Below, piece after piece: positions 42,066 to 51,188 of a stretch of DNA of 51,492 nucleotides (position 1 is the stretch's first letter; the number at the start of each line of letters is the position of its first letter). Under the pieces are notes generated by a model, which was given only the letters and a program-made list of their open reading frames with translations, searched no databases and was not told the DNA's origin. The DNA is taken from contig JAAEYY010000007.1 of assembly GCA_018223105.1 (NCBI GenBank), forward strand, positions 8,263-59,754, written 5' to 3'. This DNA is from a bacterium (GTDB lineage: Bacteria > Bacteroidota > Bacteroidia > NS11-12g > UBA9320). The position numbers were made by a program, and so were the translations under genes.

Positions 42066-43166
42066 TTGAATAGTTTTGAGATAACAAATCACTTTGGGGA
42101 ATATGATCGCGCTGTTTTAGATGGCGATCAGGCCTATGAGGAATATTTCACGTACTTAAAGAGGGCATTAAATTGCTTGCTTAGTTCATTTTCGGTGCGC
42201 GAGTCTGATCTTCCTCTGGAAATAGAAGTTCTGAAGGATTATTGCGGTAGATTCCTCAATACCATTGAAGCATTTAGGATGAAGTACGCTTTCAGTGATA
42301 ATCAATCTATGTTGATTGATGTGACGGACTCTAGCTTCCCCAATTTTCTAGAGTTTAAGCGACTTACCGATGATATCTTCAAAAAGCACGAAGAACTGAA
42401 AAAGAATCCTTCGGTAGAATCGCTCAAGAAACATGTCCTTGATCATTTGATTAAAAATCACGAAGACCCTAGAACGTTGCTTAAACAATTGAGTAAAGTT
42501 CATTACTTCGACTCCTTAAATCTTTCAAAACTCTTTATGGAATTCACGCCGGGTAAACTGGAATTGATTTCCAAATTGAACGATGAGTATGATTCAAGGC
42601 GATATTTTTATAGCTGGGCTTCCTTCGATTCAGTAACCAACCGACCCTACATTTATTTGGCAGTTTTTGATAATCCTCAAATCGTGGATGACAAAAACGT
42701 GGATATAAAGCGCGAGCCTAATTTTATTGATGCGATTAAGAAACTCACGCACAACACCGCCCCGCTGAATGTAATTGCTTCAGATTTAGACAATGCCTAC
42801 GAGGCCGTTCATCCCAAAATAATAAAACGAATCGATATTGGTCCGCTTTTCGGGATTTACTCCAAAGATGAAAGCACATTTACGCAAATGCTCAAGCAGC
42901 ACTTTACACCGGATGATTTTATTATCACCTACACTACTGAGGTCATTTTTTCTGTAGGAGAAAAGCGCAAACGATCTTTTCTTTCTCAAGGAGAGTTAAG
43001 ACAGGTGTTTTATATTGATGAAAGTAACCGAGAAAGCATGAAACGCATGGTGTCACAGGTAGATAAATACCTCATTACATCACATCGTGTAGTACAATTT
43101 TTAAACGAGAACCACCCGGAGGTGATTAGAGAATTAGCAGCCCCTCCCTATATTTACTTAAGCTAA
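42066..43166 (+). CDS. Unknown cytoplasmic protein of the AAA operon
   Basis: The 366-residue protein starts at TTG 42066, 13 nt after the coiled-coil gene. It has no signal peptide, membrane helix or motif I can name. The first 110 residues look alpha-helical (DQAYEEYFTYLKRALNCLLS, VLKDYCGRFLNTIEAFRMKY). Residues about 180-330 are alpha/beta (YFYSWASFDSVTNRPYIYLAV, IDIGPLFGIYSKDE, FIITYTTEVIFSVGEKRKRS). It ends AAPPYIYLS. The stop overlaps the AAA start by 1 nt (TAATG), so translation is coupled. It may be an adaptor or regulatory subunit of the ATPase (inference). Confidence 0.7.
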   Translation: MNSFEITNHFGEYDRAVLDGDQAYEEYFTYLKRALNCLLSSFSVRESDLPLEIEVLKDYCGRFLNTIEAFRMKYAFSDNQSMLIDVTDSSFPNFLEFKRLTDDIFKKHEELKKNPSVESLKKHVLDHLIKNHEDPRTLLKQLSKVHYFDSLNLSKLFMEFTPGKLELISKLNDEYDSRRYFYSWASFDSVTNRPYIYLAVFDNPQIVDDKNVDIKREPNFIDAIKKLTHNTAPLNVIASDLDNAYEAVHPKIIKRIDIGPLFGIYSKDESTFTQMLKQHFTPDDFIITYTTEVIFSVGEKRKRSFLSQGELRQVFYIDESNRESMKRMVSQVDKYLITSHRVVQFLNENHPEVIRELAAPPYIYLS

Positions 43167-45127
43167 TGGAAAAGAGCGATTTACCCTTATTTCAAATAAA
43201 AGAAGATCAATTAAAGGAGTATAAAGAAGAAATTACGTCCTACCTAAAGCAGGTGAGCTGGGTACCGGCACAACAGCAGAAGTCATCAGAAATAGATCTT
43301 ACCTTTTTGATGAATTCAGGAAAGGCTTTGGATATTAATGCCGAAGATCAATTGTCTATTTTAAAGTCGGCTGTGCGCATTAGCGACGATAGAACCTTGC
43401 TTAGCAATGGCACTATTGCTACGCTTAATGCTGTGAGAAAAGGCTATTGCATTGGGCGACACTTAGCTAAGCTCTACGGAGAATCTTCGGGCTTAGATTT
43501 GCTTCAACAAAAGAACAATGCGGGTACTTTACATCAGTCGGAGTTACCTGAGTTTCACGATAAATCTCAAACCCAATCCGCAGTATTACTTTATGCTGCT
43601 GCGAGTTATGTTTTATTTATTCTACAAGATTATAAAGCTGATGAAACAGCGAGTATAGAGATCCAGTTTTCAGGTGTGCCTGAGCTCAATTTGAGTCGGC
43701 CATCTAAGGCCATTCAATGCAGTTTGTATTACTACGGAGCTTATTTGGACCGAAGCGGGGTGATCAATACCGAGCTTCATTTATTAAAAATCACACAGCT
43801 CTACTTTAATCAGATTGTAGAGAATATTCGCTTTAGAAAAGAGTCTTTTAAGTACCTCGACATTTTCGAAAACAACCACTACAAACTAGAGAAGTCTTCC
43901 TTTGTGGTGAAAGGTTTTGAGAACACGCTTCAGGTCAATACAAAAGGGATCACGTTCAATCCGACTCGGATGGAAGATATCGTGGCGAACAAGGAGGCCA
44001 AGCATCTCTTTAAGCGCTATGCAGAGCGATTGATGTGTTATGATATGGAAGCCCGAAAGAATCCTTTGAATGAGTTGGGTGGTCTACCTTCCATTACCAT
44101 GGCTGATGGAAAACCGGGAACTGGTAAAAGTATGTTGATTGCCGCTACCGCCACTTTGCTTAAAGAACGCTGTGATCATTTGGGATACAATTTCCTCTTT
44201 TGGCCTCTGCCGGAGAATATTGTTTCAACCTACCAAGGTGGAACAGCCGAGCGAGCTATGGAATGGTTTGGTCCTATGCAGGATACCAATAAGATTGTTT
44301 TTGCGCCGATAGACGATGCAGAGAATAACCTGGAAGAGCGAACCAGGCAAGGAGTTTCAGCCGGTGTACGTGAGTTTATTGGGGTCTTTTTAAGAAATAC
44401 CGAAGGCGCATATGCGGTGAATCACGGTAACCGTATGATTAGCCTTTTCACCAATATTCCCGATCAGATTGATAAAGCTGTTTTATCTCGAATTCAAATG
44501 CGAATTTCAATGAACGGTGCTACCAGTAATCACGATTTTATTGATCAGGATTACCTCTGGTGGCAGAAGTATGAGAAGATTGATGATGACTTTGTTAAGG
44601 CAGTATCACCGAAGGGCTATGACTACATGGATGCCCAAAGAGCAGCTTCTTCTCTCTCCGAGTTTAAGCTGGATGAATATAAATTTGAGAATGATCAAGT
44701 AAAATCCATTTTTCATGAAGTAACAAAGCTTCACGATATAAAATCACAAGACTTCTTTGGAACTTTTTACGCTACGATTTTGAAGCAGTATCCCTTTTTC
44801 TCCTCGCGGGATTTAAGGAATATTCAAAAGGCAGTAGATGCAAGAGTGATTGATTTTGACCTTCCCGAAATTTGGTGGGATAAGCCGGATGATTTCTTTT
44901 TTAAGCCTTATGAGGTGAAGTTGAATATGTTGAAGGAGCTCATGAAATCGAATATGGGTCAGGTTACATTTAATGATCTCCGACTTTACGAGGCATTGAA
45001 TTATATTGAAAATGCGATTCGAATAAATGAGACGGGCATCGAGCGTGAAATAAAAGAACAAGCGAAGCGAATTTATATTCAGCAACGCGCATCTAAATTA
45101 GCAGCAGAAGGAAAGATTCATGATTAA
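43166..45127 (+). CDS. AAA+ ATPase with large N-terminal domain
   Basis: The 653-residue protein has about 300 N-terminal residues of unknown type, then one AAA+ module. Walker A is GKPGTGKSM (about 315-323). The pore-loop-like STYQGGTAERAMEWF follows, then Walker B IVFAPIDDAENNLEERTR (about 377-394; DD where DE is usual), sensor 1 SLFTNIPDQIDKAVLSRIQM, with Ser-Arg near the arginine-finger position. The C-terminal part is helical (LRDLRNIQKAVDARVIDFDL region). No protease domain is present. It overlaps the neighbouring gene at 45120 by 8 nt. A remodelling ATPase that serves the neighbouring proteins is the simplest reading (inference). Confidence 0.85.
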   Translation: MEKSDLPLFQIKEDQLKEYKEEITSYLKQVSWVPAQQQKSSEIDLTFLMNSGKALDINAEDQLSILKSAVRISDDRTLLSNGTIATLNAVRKGYCIGRHLAKLYGESSGLDLLQQKNNAGTLHQSELPEFHDKSQTQSAVLLYAAASYVLFILQDYKADETASIEIQFSGVPELNLSRPSKAIQCSLYYYGAYLDRSGVINTELHLLKITQLYFNQIVENIRFRKESFKYLDIFENNHYKLEKSSFVVKGFENTLQVNTKGITFNPTRMEDIVANKEAKHLFKRYAERLMCYDMEARKNPLNELGGLPSITMADGKPGTGKSMLIAATATLLKERCDHLGYNFLFWPLPENIVSTYQGGTAERAMEWFGPMQDTNKIVFAPIDDAENNLEERTRQGVSAGVREFIGVFLRNTEGAYAVNHGNRMISLFTNIPDQIDKAVLSRIQMRISMNGATSNHDFIDQDYLWWQKYEKIDDDFVKAVSPKGYDYMDAQRAASSLSEFKLDEYKFENDQVKSIFHEVTKLHDIKSQDFFGTFYATILKQYPFFSSRDLRNIQKAVDARVIDFDLPEIWWDKPDDFFFKPYEVKLNMLKELMKSNMGQVTFNDLRLYEALNYIENAIRINETGIEREIKEQAKRIYIQQRASKLAAEGKIHD

Positions 45128-46394
45128 ACTGATACAACAGGGTTTGTTTGGAACACATCTGGTTCCGGTGTCGAAACCACTAATGGTGCGACGCTATAAT
45201 GCCTGTTTGGAAGAAATTGGATTGCAGCCCACATCTTTGACTTCCTTTCATATCGATGGTTGGGGATGGAGTCCGGAAATCGCAGAGGAGCAGGATAATC
45301 GCTTTTATATGAGCCATGGTATGGCGAATATTTACGGCATCATCATCACTCCGGAGCAGCGAAACGCTTCGCTTTATTTGCCGTATCACACTTTTGATTG
45401 GGACGTACATAAAATGATTTTTGACCAATATCTCGATCAGATTACAGATCTAACTGCACAATCTGCGGTTTGGTTTGAGTTGGATCAAGATATATCGGCC
45501 TATAGAAATCCCTCGGATTTATTGATGATGGAATTTGTGAAAGTGAGATTTAAGTCGGTAGGCAATTGGATGCAAGCTGCACAGGAGCAAAGGGCATTAA
45601 TCTCAGAATTCAATGCAAATCCAATAGCTTGGATGGACGAGGACTTGAGGCAAAACATCATCAATAGTAGCAGAGAACACGGCGATCTTCGTTTTAGAAA
45701 ATTTGAATTACCTGAGCTCTCCTTGCCGGAGACGGATTGCTTTTACACCGAGGCTTTTAATGGTGCTTTTGTATTTAAAAATAACAATTCGGCCAAACCT
45801 CTTTTGGTCCTGAAAGAAAATAATTCGGAAATTTCAGGTGAGATGGATTTGAGTCATGTAGAGTTTAATCTCAACGATCCAAAGTTGATCACTCATCTTT
45901 ATAACCATAATTATATCAGCGACAGCTTAGAGTATTATTTCGAACATAAGGAGCTGCTTGAATTACAAGTGAAATTTGCCTTTGCTGAAGCGGCTTTTGA
46001 ATTAGATCCTAATCTGGCTTTGGTTCATATGAACGATTCGCAGAAGAAGGGAGTGTTGAATAAGCTCATCGCAAAGAACCTTCTAAAAGATTGGTATTTC
46101 GAGCTGGAAAATTTGAGCTCTAAAATACAGAGAATGAGCCAGCCCATGCCCATGGATGTGAGCGATGACTTACGTAATTTTCTGCTTCATCCCGTGAAAA
46201 ATTTAAAGCGACAAGAGAAAATTGTGGTGTGGCAATTACTTTCTGCACTTAAACCTTATAATCCGATCATTCAATATTTATTTGACAAAAACGCATTTTA
46301 TAATGCCTATAAAACCTGGCCGGAGCGTAAGCAGGATTGGGTGATAAAGGCATTGATAGAAAATAGAAAACTGTTTTATAACTTGGTAGATTAA
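45120..46394 (+). CDS. Unknown protein of the AAA operon
   Basis: The 424-residue protein has no signal peptide or membrane helix. The N-terminal 100 residues are beta-rich (LGLQP-type loop, FHIDGWGWSPEIAEEQDNRF, YHTFDWDVHKMIFDQYLDQI). The middle is acidic and mixed (LPELSLPETDCFYTEAFNGA, FKNNNSAKPLLVLKENNSEI). The last 150 residues are helical (LQVKFAFAEAAFELDPNLAL, IQYLFDKNAFYNAYKTWPER). It looks like a Bacteroidota-specific conserved protein, but I cannot give a family. It overlaps the ATPase by 8 nt and ends 1 nt before the next gene, so it belongs to the same coupled unit. Function unknown. Confidence 0.7.
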   Translation: MIKLIQQGLFGTHLVPVSKPLMVRRYNACLEEIGLQPTSLTSFHIDGWGWSPEIAEEQDNRFYMSHGMANIYGIIITPEQRNASLYLPYHTFDWDVHKMIFDQYLDQITDLTAQSAVWFELDQDISAYRNPSDLLMMEFVKVRFKSVGNWMQAAQEQRALISEFNANPIAWMDEDLRQNIINSSREHGDLRFRKFELPELSLPETDCFYTEAFNGAFVFKNNNSAKPLLVLKENNSEISGEMDLSHVEFNLNDPKLITHLYNHNYISDSLEYYFEHKELLELQVKFAFAEAAFELDPNLALVHMNDSQKKGVLNKLIAKNLLKDWYFELENLSSKIQRMSQPMPMDVSDDLRNFLLHPVKNLKRQEKIVVWQLLSALKPYNPIIQYLFDKNAFYNAYKTWPERKQDWVIKALIENRKLFYNLVD

Positions 46395-46395
46395 T

Positions 46396-46944
46396 ATGGA
46401 TTCTCTCATCGCACTCATCATTGGTTTCGGAATCGGATTTGGATTCTATTATTTCGATTTAAAGAAGGGCTTCAGTTCCTATCGAAAGTGGTATAAACTC
46501 ACACATAAAGATCCATTGCCCGCCGAATCCAATAAAGGTTGGGTTTTTAACCAACCTTTTTCAGCACGATTAAGCATGGCCTTGGTGCTTTCGCTTGTAT
46601 TAGCTGTGATTTTATTCTTTACCGGCAATCTTAATTTGATCATGATTCTGGTATATGCCGCAGTAGTTTTAGTGGGATGCTTGGTGGCTTTTTATTTGAG
46701 TCCATATCTGTTTAATAAGGTGCCCGGACATTTAGAAAAGATCTCTAAAGCGATTGAAAAGGTGGATGAAATTGAGGAGCGCTTGAAGAAAGAAGAAACC
46801 GCCTCAGAAACTGCGATAAAAGAAGAAGCCAAAGCGAAAAGCGAAATAGAAGAACCGGAAACGAAGGAAGAAGATCAGCCGGAGAAAAAGAAGGATGATA
46901 AAGACGATTGGAGAAGTGGAGTTAAAGACTTTTTAGATAAATAA
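46396..46944 (+). CDS. Small membrane protein with charged cytoplasmic tail
   Basis: The 182-residue protein has an N-terminal helix (SLIALIIGFGIGFGFYYFDL), a loop with a KGFSSYRKWYKLTHKDPLP stretch, then two helices (SMALVLSLVLAVILFFTG and LIMILVYAAVVLVGCLVAFY). From about 110 it is a long, highly charged tail (HLEKISKAIEKVDEIEERLK onward; strings of E and K to the end). It is probably an inner-membrane protein that exposes the coiled-coil tail to the cytoplasm. It starts 1 nt after the previous stop and overlaps the last gene by 1 nt (TAATG). It may dock cytoplasmic members of the operon at the membrane (inference). Confidence 0.75.
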   Translation: MDSLIALIIGFGIGFGFYYFDLKKGFSSYRKWYKLTHKDPLPAESNKGWVFNQPFSARLSMALVLSLVLAVILFFTGNLNLIMILVYAAVVLVGCLVAFYLSPYLFNKVPGHLEKISKAIEKVDEIEERLKKEETASETAIKEEAKAKSEIEEPETKEEDQPEKKKDDKDDWRSGVKDFLDK

Positions 46945-48527
46945 TGGAAGAGCAAGAAGTAAAACGAAGTAGATCTTATTGGTTTTTTAACAATATAGGA
47001 TCGGGTCTAAGAAATAGGCTTACCGGATTTTTCAAGAAGCACCCCGTATGGGCCATTTTGATCCTCTTGATTTTACTCTATACCTTATTTGTGAGTAGAG
47101 CAGGATTACAGCCTTTTGTGCTCATCGCTCGAAAGTATATTTTACTGGTTGCGATAGTCTTGTTTGTGTTCTGGCGATACATTCGGAAACTGAAGAAAAG
47201 CACGTGGAAACAAAGCATCGTACCCACCTTGCTTTTTGTCGGTTTGCTCGCTGTTTCGTTCTTTTTTGGACCACCGGTATATCGGTATGTCAGTCTTTAT
47301 TTTCACTATAATCAGGTGAAGAAGGTTCGCATTGTGGATTTACCCGAAAGTGATTTCGAGCGGATCCAACCTGTTCATTCAATTCGAACCTTGATCAATC
47401 AAGAAGCACTTTCTGAAACCGAAGATGCTACACCACCCAAGTTTGTAAGAAATGTAGAGGGCGGCTATGATTTTGTTTCAGCTGTTGGACCCTCGAGAGA
47501 ATATAAAATTCAGCAATTGTCTAAGGATATGTATGAGATTTTACATGTGCCTGCACTTTTACCTTCCCCGGTATTTTCGGGTCGACAAAGAGATGATGTT
47601 GAATTTGAAGTAGGGGAGTTACTCTTGTTCAGTAAGAATACCGATATCGCTGTGATCAAGTCCTTTGGCTTGCTCAAATATTTGAGTTACGAGCCCGGAG
47701 AGCCGGTGTATATCGAGAAAGAAAAAGGAAATTGGGTGCAAGTGGTTCCCTTGATAAAGTGGAAGGGGATATTGTTCCCTCGACCGGTATTTGGAGGTGT
47801 GGTTGAGATTGAACAGAAATCAGAGGAGGACTCTTATATCATGCGTGTTTTACTGGGGAAAGGTAAGTATATCCAACCCAATGGAATTCAGAATTACGAT
47901 TATCTCAGAGGGCAAAATTTGATGCCCGTTAAGGTGGCGGATTTTATTGCTGAAAGTTTCCGTTTTGCCAATGGCTTTTTTGCGCCATTTCCGGGTTATC
48001 ATGAAGGAGATATTAGAATCCCTTCTTATAAAGATGCCCATAAAGCACAGCCTTTTGTGGTCCATTTTAAAATGAAAGACCGTGAACAGTTGTTTAATTA
48101 CTATGGCTTGGAACCCTATCAGGAAAGCAAGAAAGGCTTGAGTTTGAGTTTATTGATCCCGGGAGATTCGGATGCTGAAGTGTATTATGTAGATCATAGA
48201 GAAGGGGAGGATTCGTATATTGGTAGTTCTGCTATCTCAGCCAAGATTATTGAAAGCAAAAAGAACTACGATTGGGATAAGAATTATCCTGCAGAATCAA
48301 GACCATATGTCCGCAAGATCGACGGCAAAATACGCTTCTTTTGGTTGAGTACCATTGTAACTCGCGCCGGAGAAGGCGAATCTGATTACATCAGCGGCAG
48401 CATTCCCGAAATCTGTTTAACCGATGCCGTTTATGGCAAAGTGGTTTGGATTGATCAAGACTCCCTCACCGATTCAAAATCCTGGATGCGCGAAGCAGAG
48501 AGAGAGTTGAAGGGATACTGGGAATAA
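46944..48527 (+). CDS. Large membrane-anchored protein, last gene of the AAA operon
   Basis: The 527-residue protein begins with a basic cytoplasmic stretch (KRSRSYWFFNNIGSGLRNRL) and about three helices (PVWAILILLILLYTLFVSR, ILLVAIVLFVFWRYIR, IVPTLLFVGLLAVSFFFGP). A large domain from about 115 follows (VEGGYDFVSAVGPSREYKIQ, LLFSKNTDIAVIKSFGLLKY, FVVHFKMKDREQLFNYYGLE). That part has repeated beta strands and WxxxV-type positions but no known motif. If the helices orient as expected, the large domain is outside the cytoplasm, where it could meet the cell wall or the OmpA proteins (inference). A long stem-loop overlaps the stop codon. Confidence 0.75.
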   Translation: MEEQEVKRSRSYWFFNNIGSGLRNRLTGFFKKHPVWAILILLILLYTLFVSRAGLQPFVLIARKYILLVAIVLFVFWRYIRKLKKSTWKQSIVPTLLFVGLLAVSFFFGPPVYRYVSLYFHYNQVKKVRIVDLPESDFERIQPVHSIRTLINQEALSETEDATPPKFVRNVEGGYDFVSAVGPSREYKIQQLSKDMYEILHVPALLPSPVFSGRQRDDVEFEVGELLLFSKNTDIAVIKSFGLLKYLSYEPGEPVYIEKEKGNWVQVVPLIKWKGILFPRPVFGGVVEIEQKSEEDSYIMRVLLGKGKYIQPNGIQNYDYLRGQNLMPVKVADFIAESFRFANGFFAPFPGYHEGDIRIPSYKDAHKAQPFVVHFKMKDREQLFNYYGLEPYQESKKGLSLSLLIPGDSDAEVYYVDHREGEDSYIGSSAISAKIIESKKNYDWDKNYPAESRPYVRKIDGKIRFFWLSTIVTRAGEGESDYISGSIPEICLTDAVYGKVVWIDQDSLTDSKSWMREAERELKGYWE

Positions 48528-48565
48528 GTACACCGAACCCCTTAGCCAAGGGATTCGGTGTACTT
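48526..48565. terminator. Long stem-loop overlapping the operon stop codon
   Basis: AAGTACACCGAA (48526-48537) pairs perfectly with TTCGGTGTACTT (48554-48565), and CCCTT pairs with AAGGG within, closing a 4-nt loop (AGCC). The stem starts inside the TAA. No strong T run follows, so it may stabilise the mRNA end or act as a weak terminator. Confidence 0.75.
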
Positions 48566-48576
48566 AGGATACAGTT

Positions 48577-48910
48577 TGAGTTCTACTTGGCTGAAGCTAC
48601 GTAGAATGTGGATTCACCGTCGCTGACTGCAGATTCTCTAAGTCTCCATTCTCTGCGAGACAATTATTTGCATTGTTAGAGCTGATGGCGCCAGAATAAA
48701 TAGAAAGTGTTATAAATAGCTCCACCTACGCTGAAGCTATGGTGGATGTAGGTCCTTAGTGGCTTCCACTTCGCTGAAGCTACGCAGAATATTGATTTGC
48801 TTTTGCGTTACATAAACACTCTGTGTTACCCTTTCTCTGTGAGCCAATAATTAGCTTTATGAGATCTCAAGGCGCCAGAATAAACAGAAAGTGTTATACA
48901 TGGCCCTTAG
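48577..48910. repeat. Two degenerate direct repeats of about 184 nt
   Basis: Copy A (GCTGAAGCTACG at 48590; GGCGCCAGAATAAA at 48687) and copy B (same words at 48773 and 48871) are 183-184 nt apart. Both share G-CTGAAGCTACG-x-AGAAT near one end and GGCGCCAGAATAAA-AGAAAGTGTTATA near the other; the middles have diverged. A third GCTGAAGCTA occurs near 48730. CTTC-GCT-GAAG forms a short hairpin. This fills most of the 447-nt gap, where I see no gene. Confidence 0.65.
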
Positions 48911-48974
48911 TGTCATAGTGACTTGGTGAGAGATTCCTATACGCCTCAGGCCTCTGCGAGACCCTCGGTCTAAA

Positions 48975-51128
48975 CTACAAATTATCCAACATCTCTTGCG
49001 CTTCTTCCTTGGTAACTGCCATGTATTCTGCGTTTACCGTAGTTTCTTCGTCAATGGTAAGTTCCTGAATGGAGATATGAGGTTTGTTGTCTATGGTGGC
49101 CATGAAAATGGCTTTTACAGTGGTCCCTCTAGGGACTCTAATCTCCTTATTCCCATTAATCAAACTCCTCGATTTTGCCACAAAAACCATGATTTGTGCT
49201 GCGACCAATGATTTTAAATTGATTTTGGGCATGTTGCGATCATTCACTGTTTCATTGATCTTAGCTAAACCTGCAGCAACGCCAAGAACAGGCAGTAGTG
49301 GAGCTGCCCATACTTGATCAACATTGATGTCGCCAAGATTGCTCAAAAATGCCACATTAAAGCGTCTTTTCCTTGCTCCGATTTGAGATCTACTTTCTTG
49401 ATAGTTGGATAGATTACTGTATTTATAGTTCAATTCTACATCAATCCCAATGCGCTGTCTAAGTTTACTTTCTTTGATTTCGTAGTTCATTTTCTGATCT
49501 AGTTCAGAGTAAAGTTCGGTGTTGTTCAAGATAGACTCTAGAATGAAATTGCGTTTAAAGTTCGCCCCGACCTTCTTATAAAAATTCCAGTCAAAACCAA
49601 ACTCCTTCATATCATGCACCCACAACTTTCCCTTGGATGAGAAATACTCTCCAACTTCTTCTACCTTATACATTCGGATATAGGAGTAAAAATCAATTCT
49701 TGAACTTATAGTTTTGAGTAGGGCATGAAGTTCATCTTCAGTCTCAACTCCTGCGTAACGCTCCAAAATGCCTTTGGAGTCGAGTTCCTTATTCTTACTG
49801 TGTTTTAGTAAAGCTCTGTGTTGCAAAATGGCGGTGTTCAAACGCTTTTGATCATAGACTTTACGAAGCTTACTGTATTCCGACTTTAAGTATTCCAAGT
49901 GTTGATCTATTTGCGAAGTAAACCAAGCAGCTTCTTTATCAAATTCAGCTTTATCTTTTAAGTAAACTTCATACTCCCGATCGTATTTTTCTTTTCGAGC
50001 GTCGTAGGTCGATTTTTGCTCTTTGTATTTCTGCATTTGAACCTCATAGAGTTCATCTGCTTTTTGTTCTTTTCTGCGTTGTGAAGTGAAAATATGGCCT
50101 AATCCGGAGGATACTGCTTCGGGATCGGGTCTTGCAGGCTCTTTTGGTTTTGAAGGAGGTACCGGTTTGAAAGGAGCTATTGGAATAGCAAGATCAATGT
50201 CAACGACCTGAGTAGGAGTGTAGCTCGTGTTATGGTCGATATACTTAAAAAACATATTGCTATCTGCCGGTGTGAGTATTTGTAAAGAAGGAAACTGACT
50301 AAAGGATTCACCTGTATTGGTCCAGGTCATCATGCCATCTCCATCGCGATCTCCCGTGTAAACTGTCATGTCGATATCTACTTCATCATTAGGTACTCTA
50401 ACTTCAATGGTTTTTCCGGGACGCAGAACTAATTTCTTTCCGCGAGCATTAGCGTCAATGCGAAGCATACCGCCCGATTTAAGAATTCCTTCAGCAGATT
50501 CGGTGGTTAATTTATTGACGAATGATTCACCCGGTTCTAAGAATTCTTCGAGCTCTATATCCACTTCAGCATTGGGAATCGGATTCCCATCAATATCCAT
50601 AAAAGCATCGGGCGGAACAACCACTTGAACGCCTTCATCTCCAATTAAGAGTGTGGATTTTGAAGGATGTAAGGAGAAGTGCTGTACAGGTTCTTTCATA
50701 TCCTCCAGAACTTCATCTACATCATTGTAAATATCATAAGCAACCGTAATTTCCACTCTTCGGTTGAGTTGTTTTCCTTGAGCGGTACTATTATCGGCAG
50801 CGGAGTCGAGTTCACTGTGCCAGCTTCGGATAGTGCTGTCTGTAAAGATTTTATTTTGAACTAAGTATTGATTTACAGATTCTGCTCTTCGTTTTGAAAG
50901 GTCTGTATTATAATCAACAGATGCATCGTGATCGGTATGCGCAGTGAGTGAAATAATCTCTACATGACTATATTTAACCTCTTGAATAAGAGAGTCTAAT
51001 GTTGCTTTTGCATCGGGTCGAAGAACATCCTTGTCGACATCAAAATAGACTTCTATGGTCTTCGTTTGGACTTGAGCAAATACGAAAGCAGAAAGAAAGC
51101 AAATACAGAGGGTAAAGAGATATTTCAT
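48975..51128 (-). CDS. N-terminal OmpA-domain protein, paralogue 2
   Basis: The 717-residue protein has a signal peptide (MKYLFTLCICFLSAFVFAQ). The parts match paralogue 1: OmpA domain (EVYFDVDKDVLRPDAKATLD; AHTDHDASVDYNTDLSKRRA), ZU5-like domain (GVQVVVPPDAFMDIDGNPIP; LKSGGMLRIDA), a Pro-rich bridge (PPSKPKEPARPDPEAVSSGL), a helical charged stretch (YKEQKSTYDARKEKYDREYE) and a C-terminal domain ending AEYMAVTKEEAQEMLDNL. It is convergent with the AAA operon across 447 nt that hold repeats. OmpA domains bind peptidoglycan, so a cell-wall anchor is likely. The two paralogues bracketing the operon suggest shared function (inference). Confidence 0.88.
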   Translation of the reverse strand: MKYLFTLCICFLSAFVFAQVQTKTIEVYFDVDKDVLRPDAKATLDSLIQEVKYSHVEIISLTAHTDHDASVDYNTDLSKRRAESVNQYLVQNKIFTDSTIRSWHSELDSAADNSTAQGKQLNRRVEITVAYDIYNDVDEVLEDMKEPVQHFSLHPSKSTLLIGDEGVQVVVPPDAFMDIDGNPIPNAEVDIELEEFLEPGESFVNKLTTESAEGILKSGGMLRIDANARGKKLVLRPGKTIEVRVPNDEVDIDMTVYTGDRDGDGMMTWTNTGESFSQFPSLQILTPADSNMFFKYIDHNTSYTPTQVVDIDLAIPIAPFKPVPPSKPKEPARPDPEAVSSGLGHIFTSQRRKEQKADELYEVQMQKYKEQKSTYDARKEKYDREYEVYLKDKAEFDKEAAWFTSQIDQHLEYLKSEYSKLRKVYDQKRLNTAILQHRALLKHSKNKELDSKGILERYAGVETEDELHALLKTISSRIDFYSYIRMYKVEEVGEYFSSKGKLWVHDMKEFGFDWNFYKKVGANFKRNFILESILNNTELYSELDQKMNYEIKESKLRQRIGIDVELNYKYSNLSNYQESRSQIGARKRRFNVAFLSNLGDINVDQVWAAPLLPVLGVAAGLAKINETVNDRNMPKINLKSLVAAQIMVFVAKSRSLINGNKEIRVPRGTTVKAIFMATIDNKPHISIQELTIDEETTVNAEYMAVTKEEAQEMLDNL

Positions 51129-51188
51129 ATGCTTAGAGGCAATAATAACGAGAAATTAGGGGTGGTATTTTGTTTTGAGTGTCATAAA

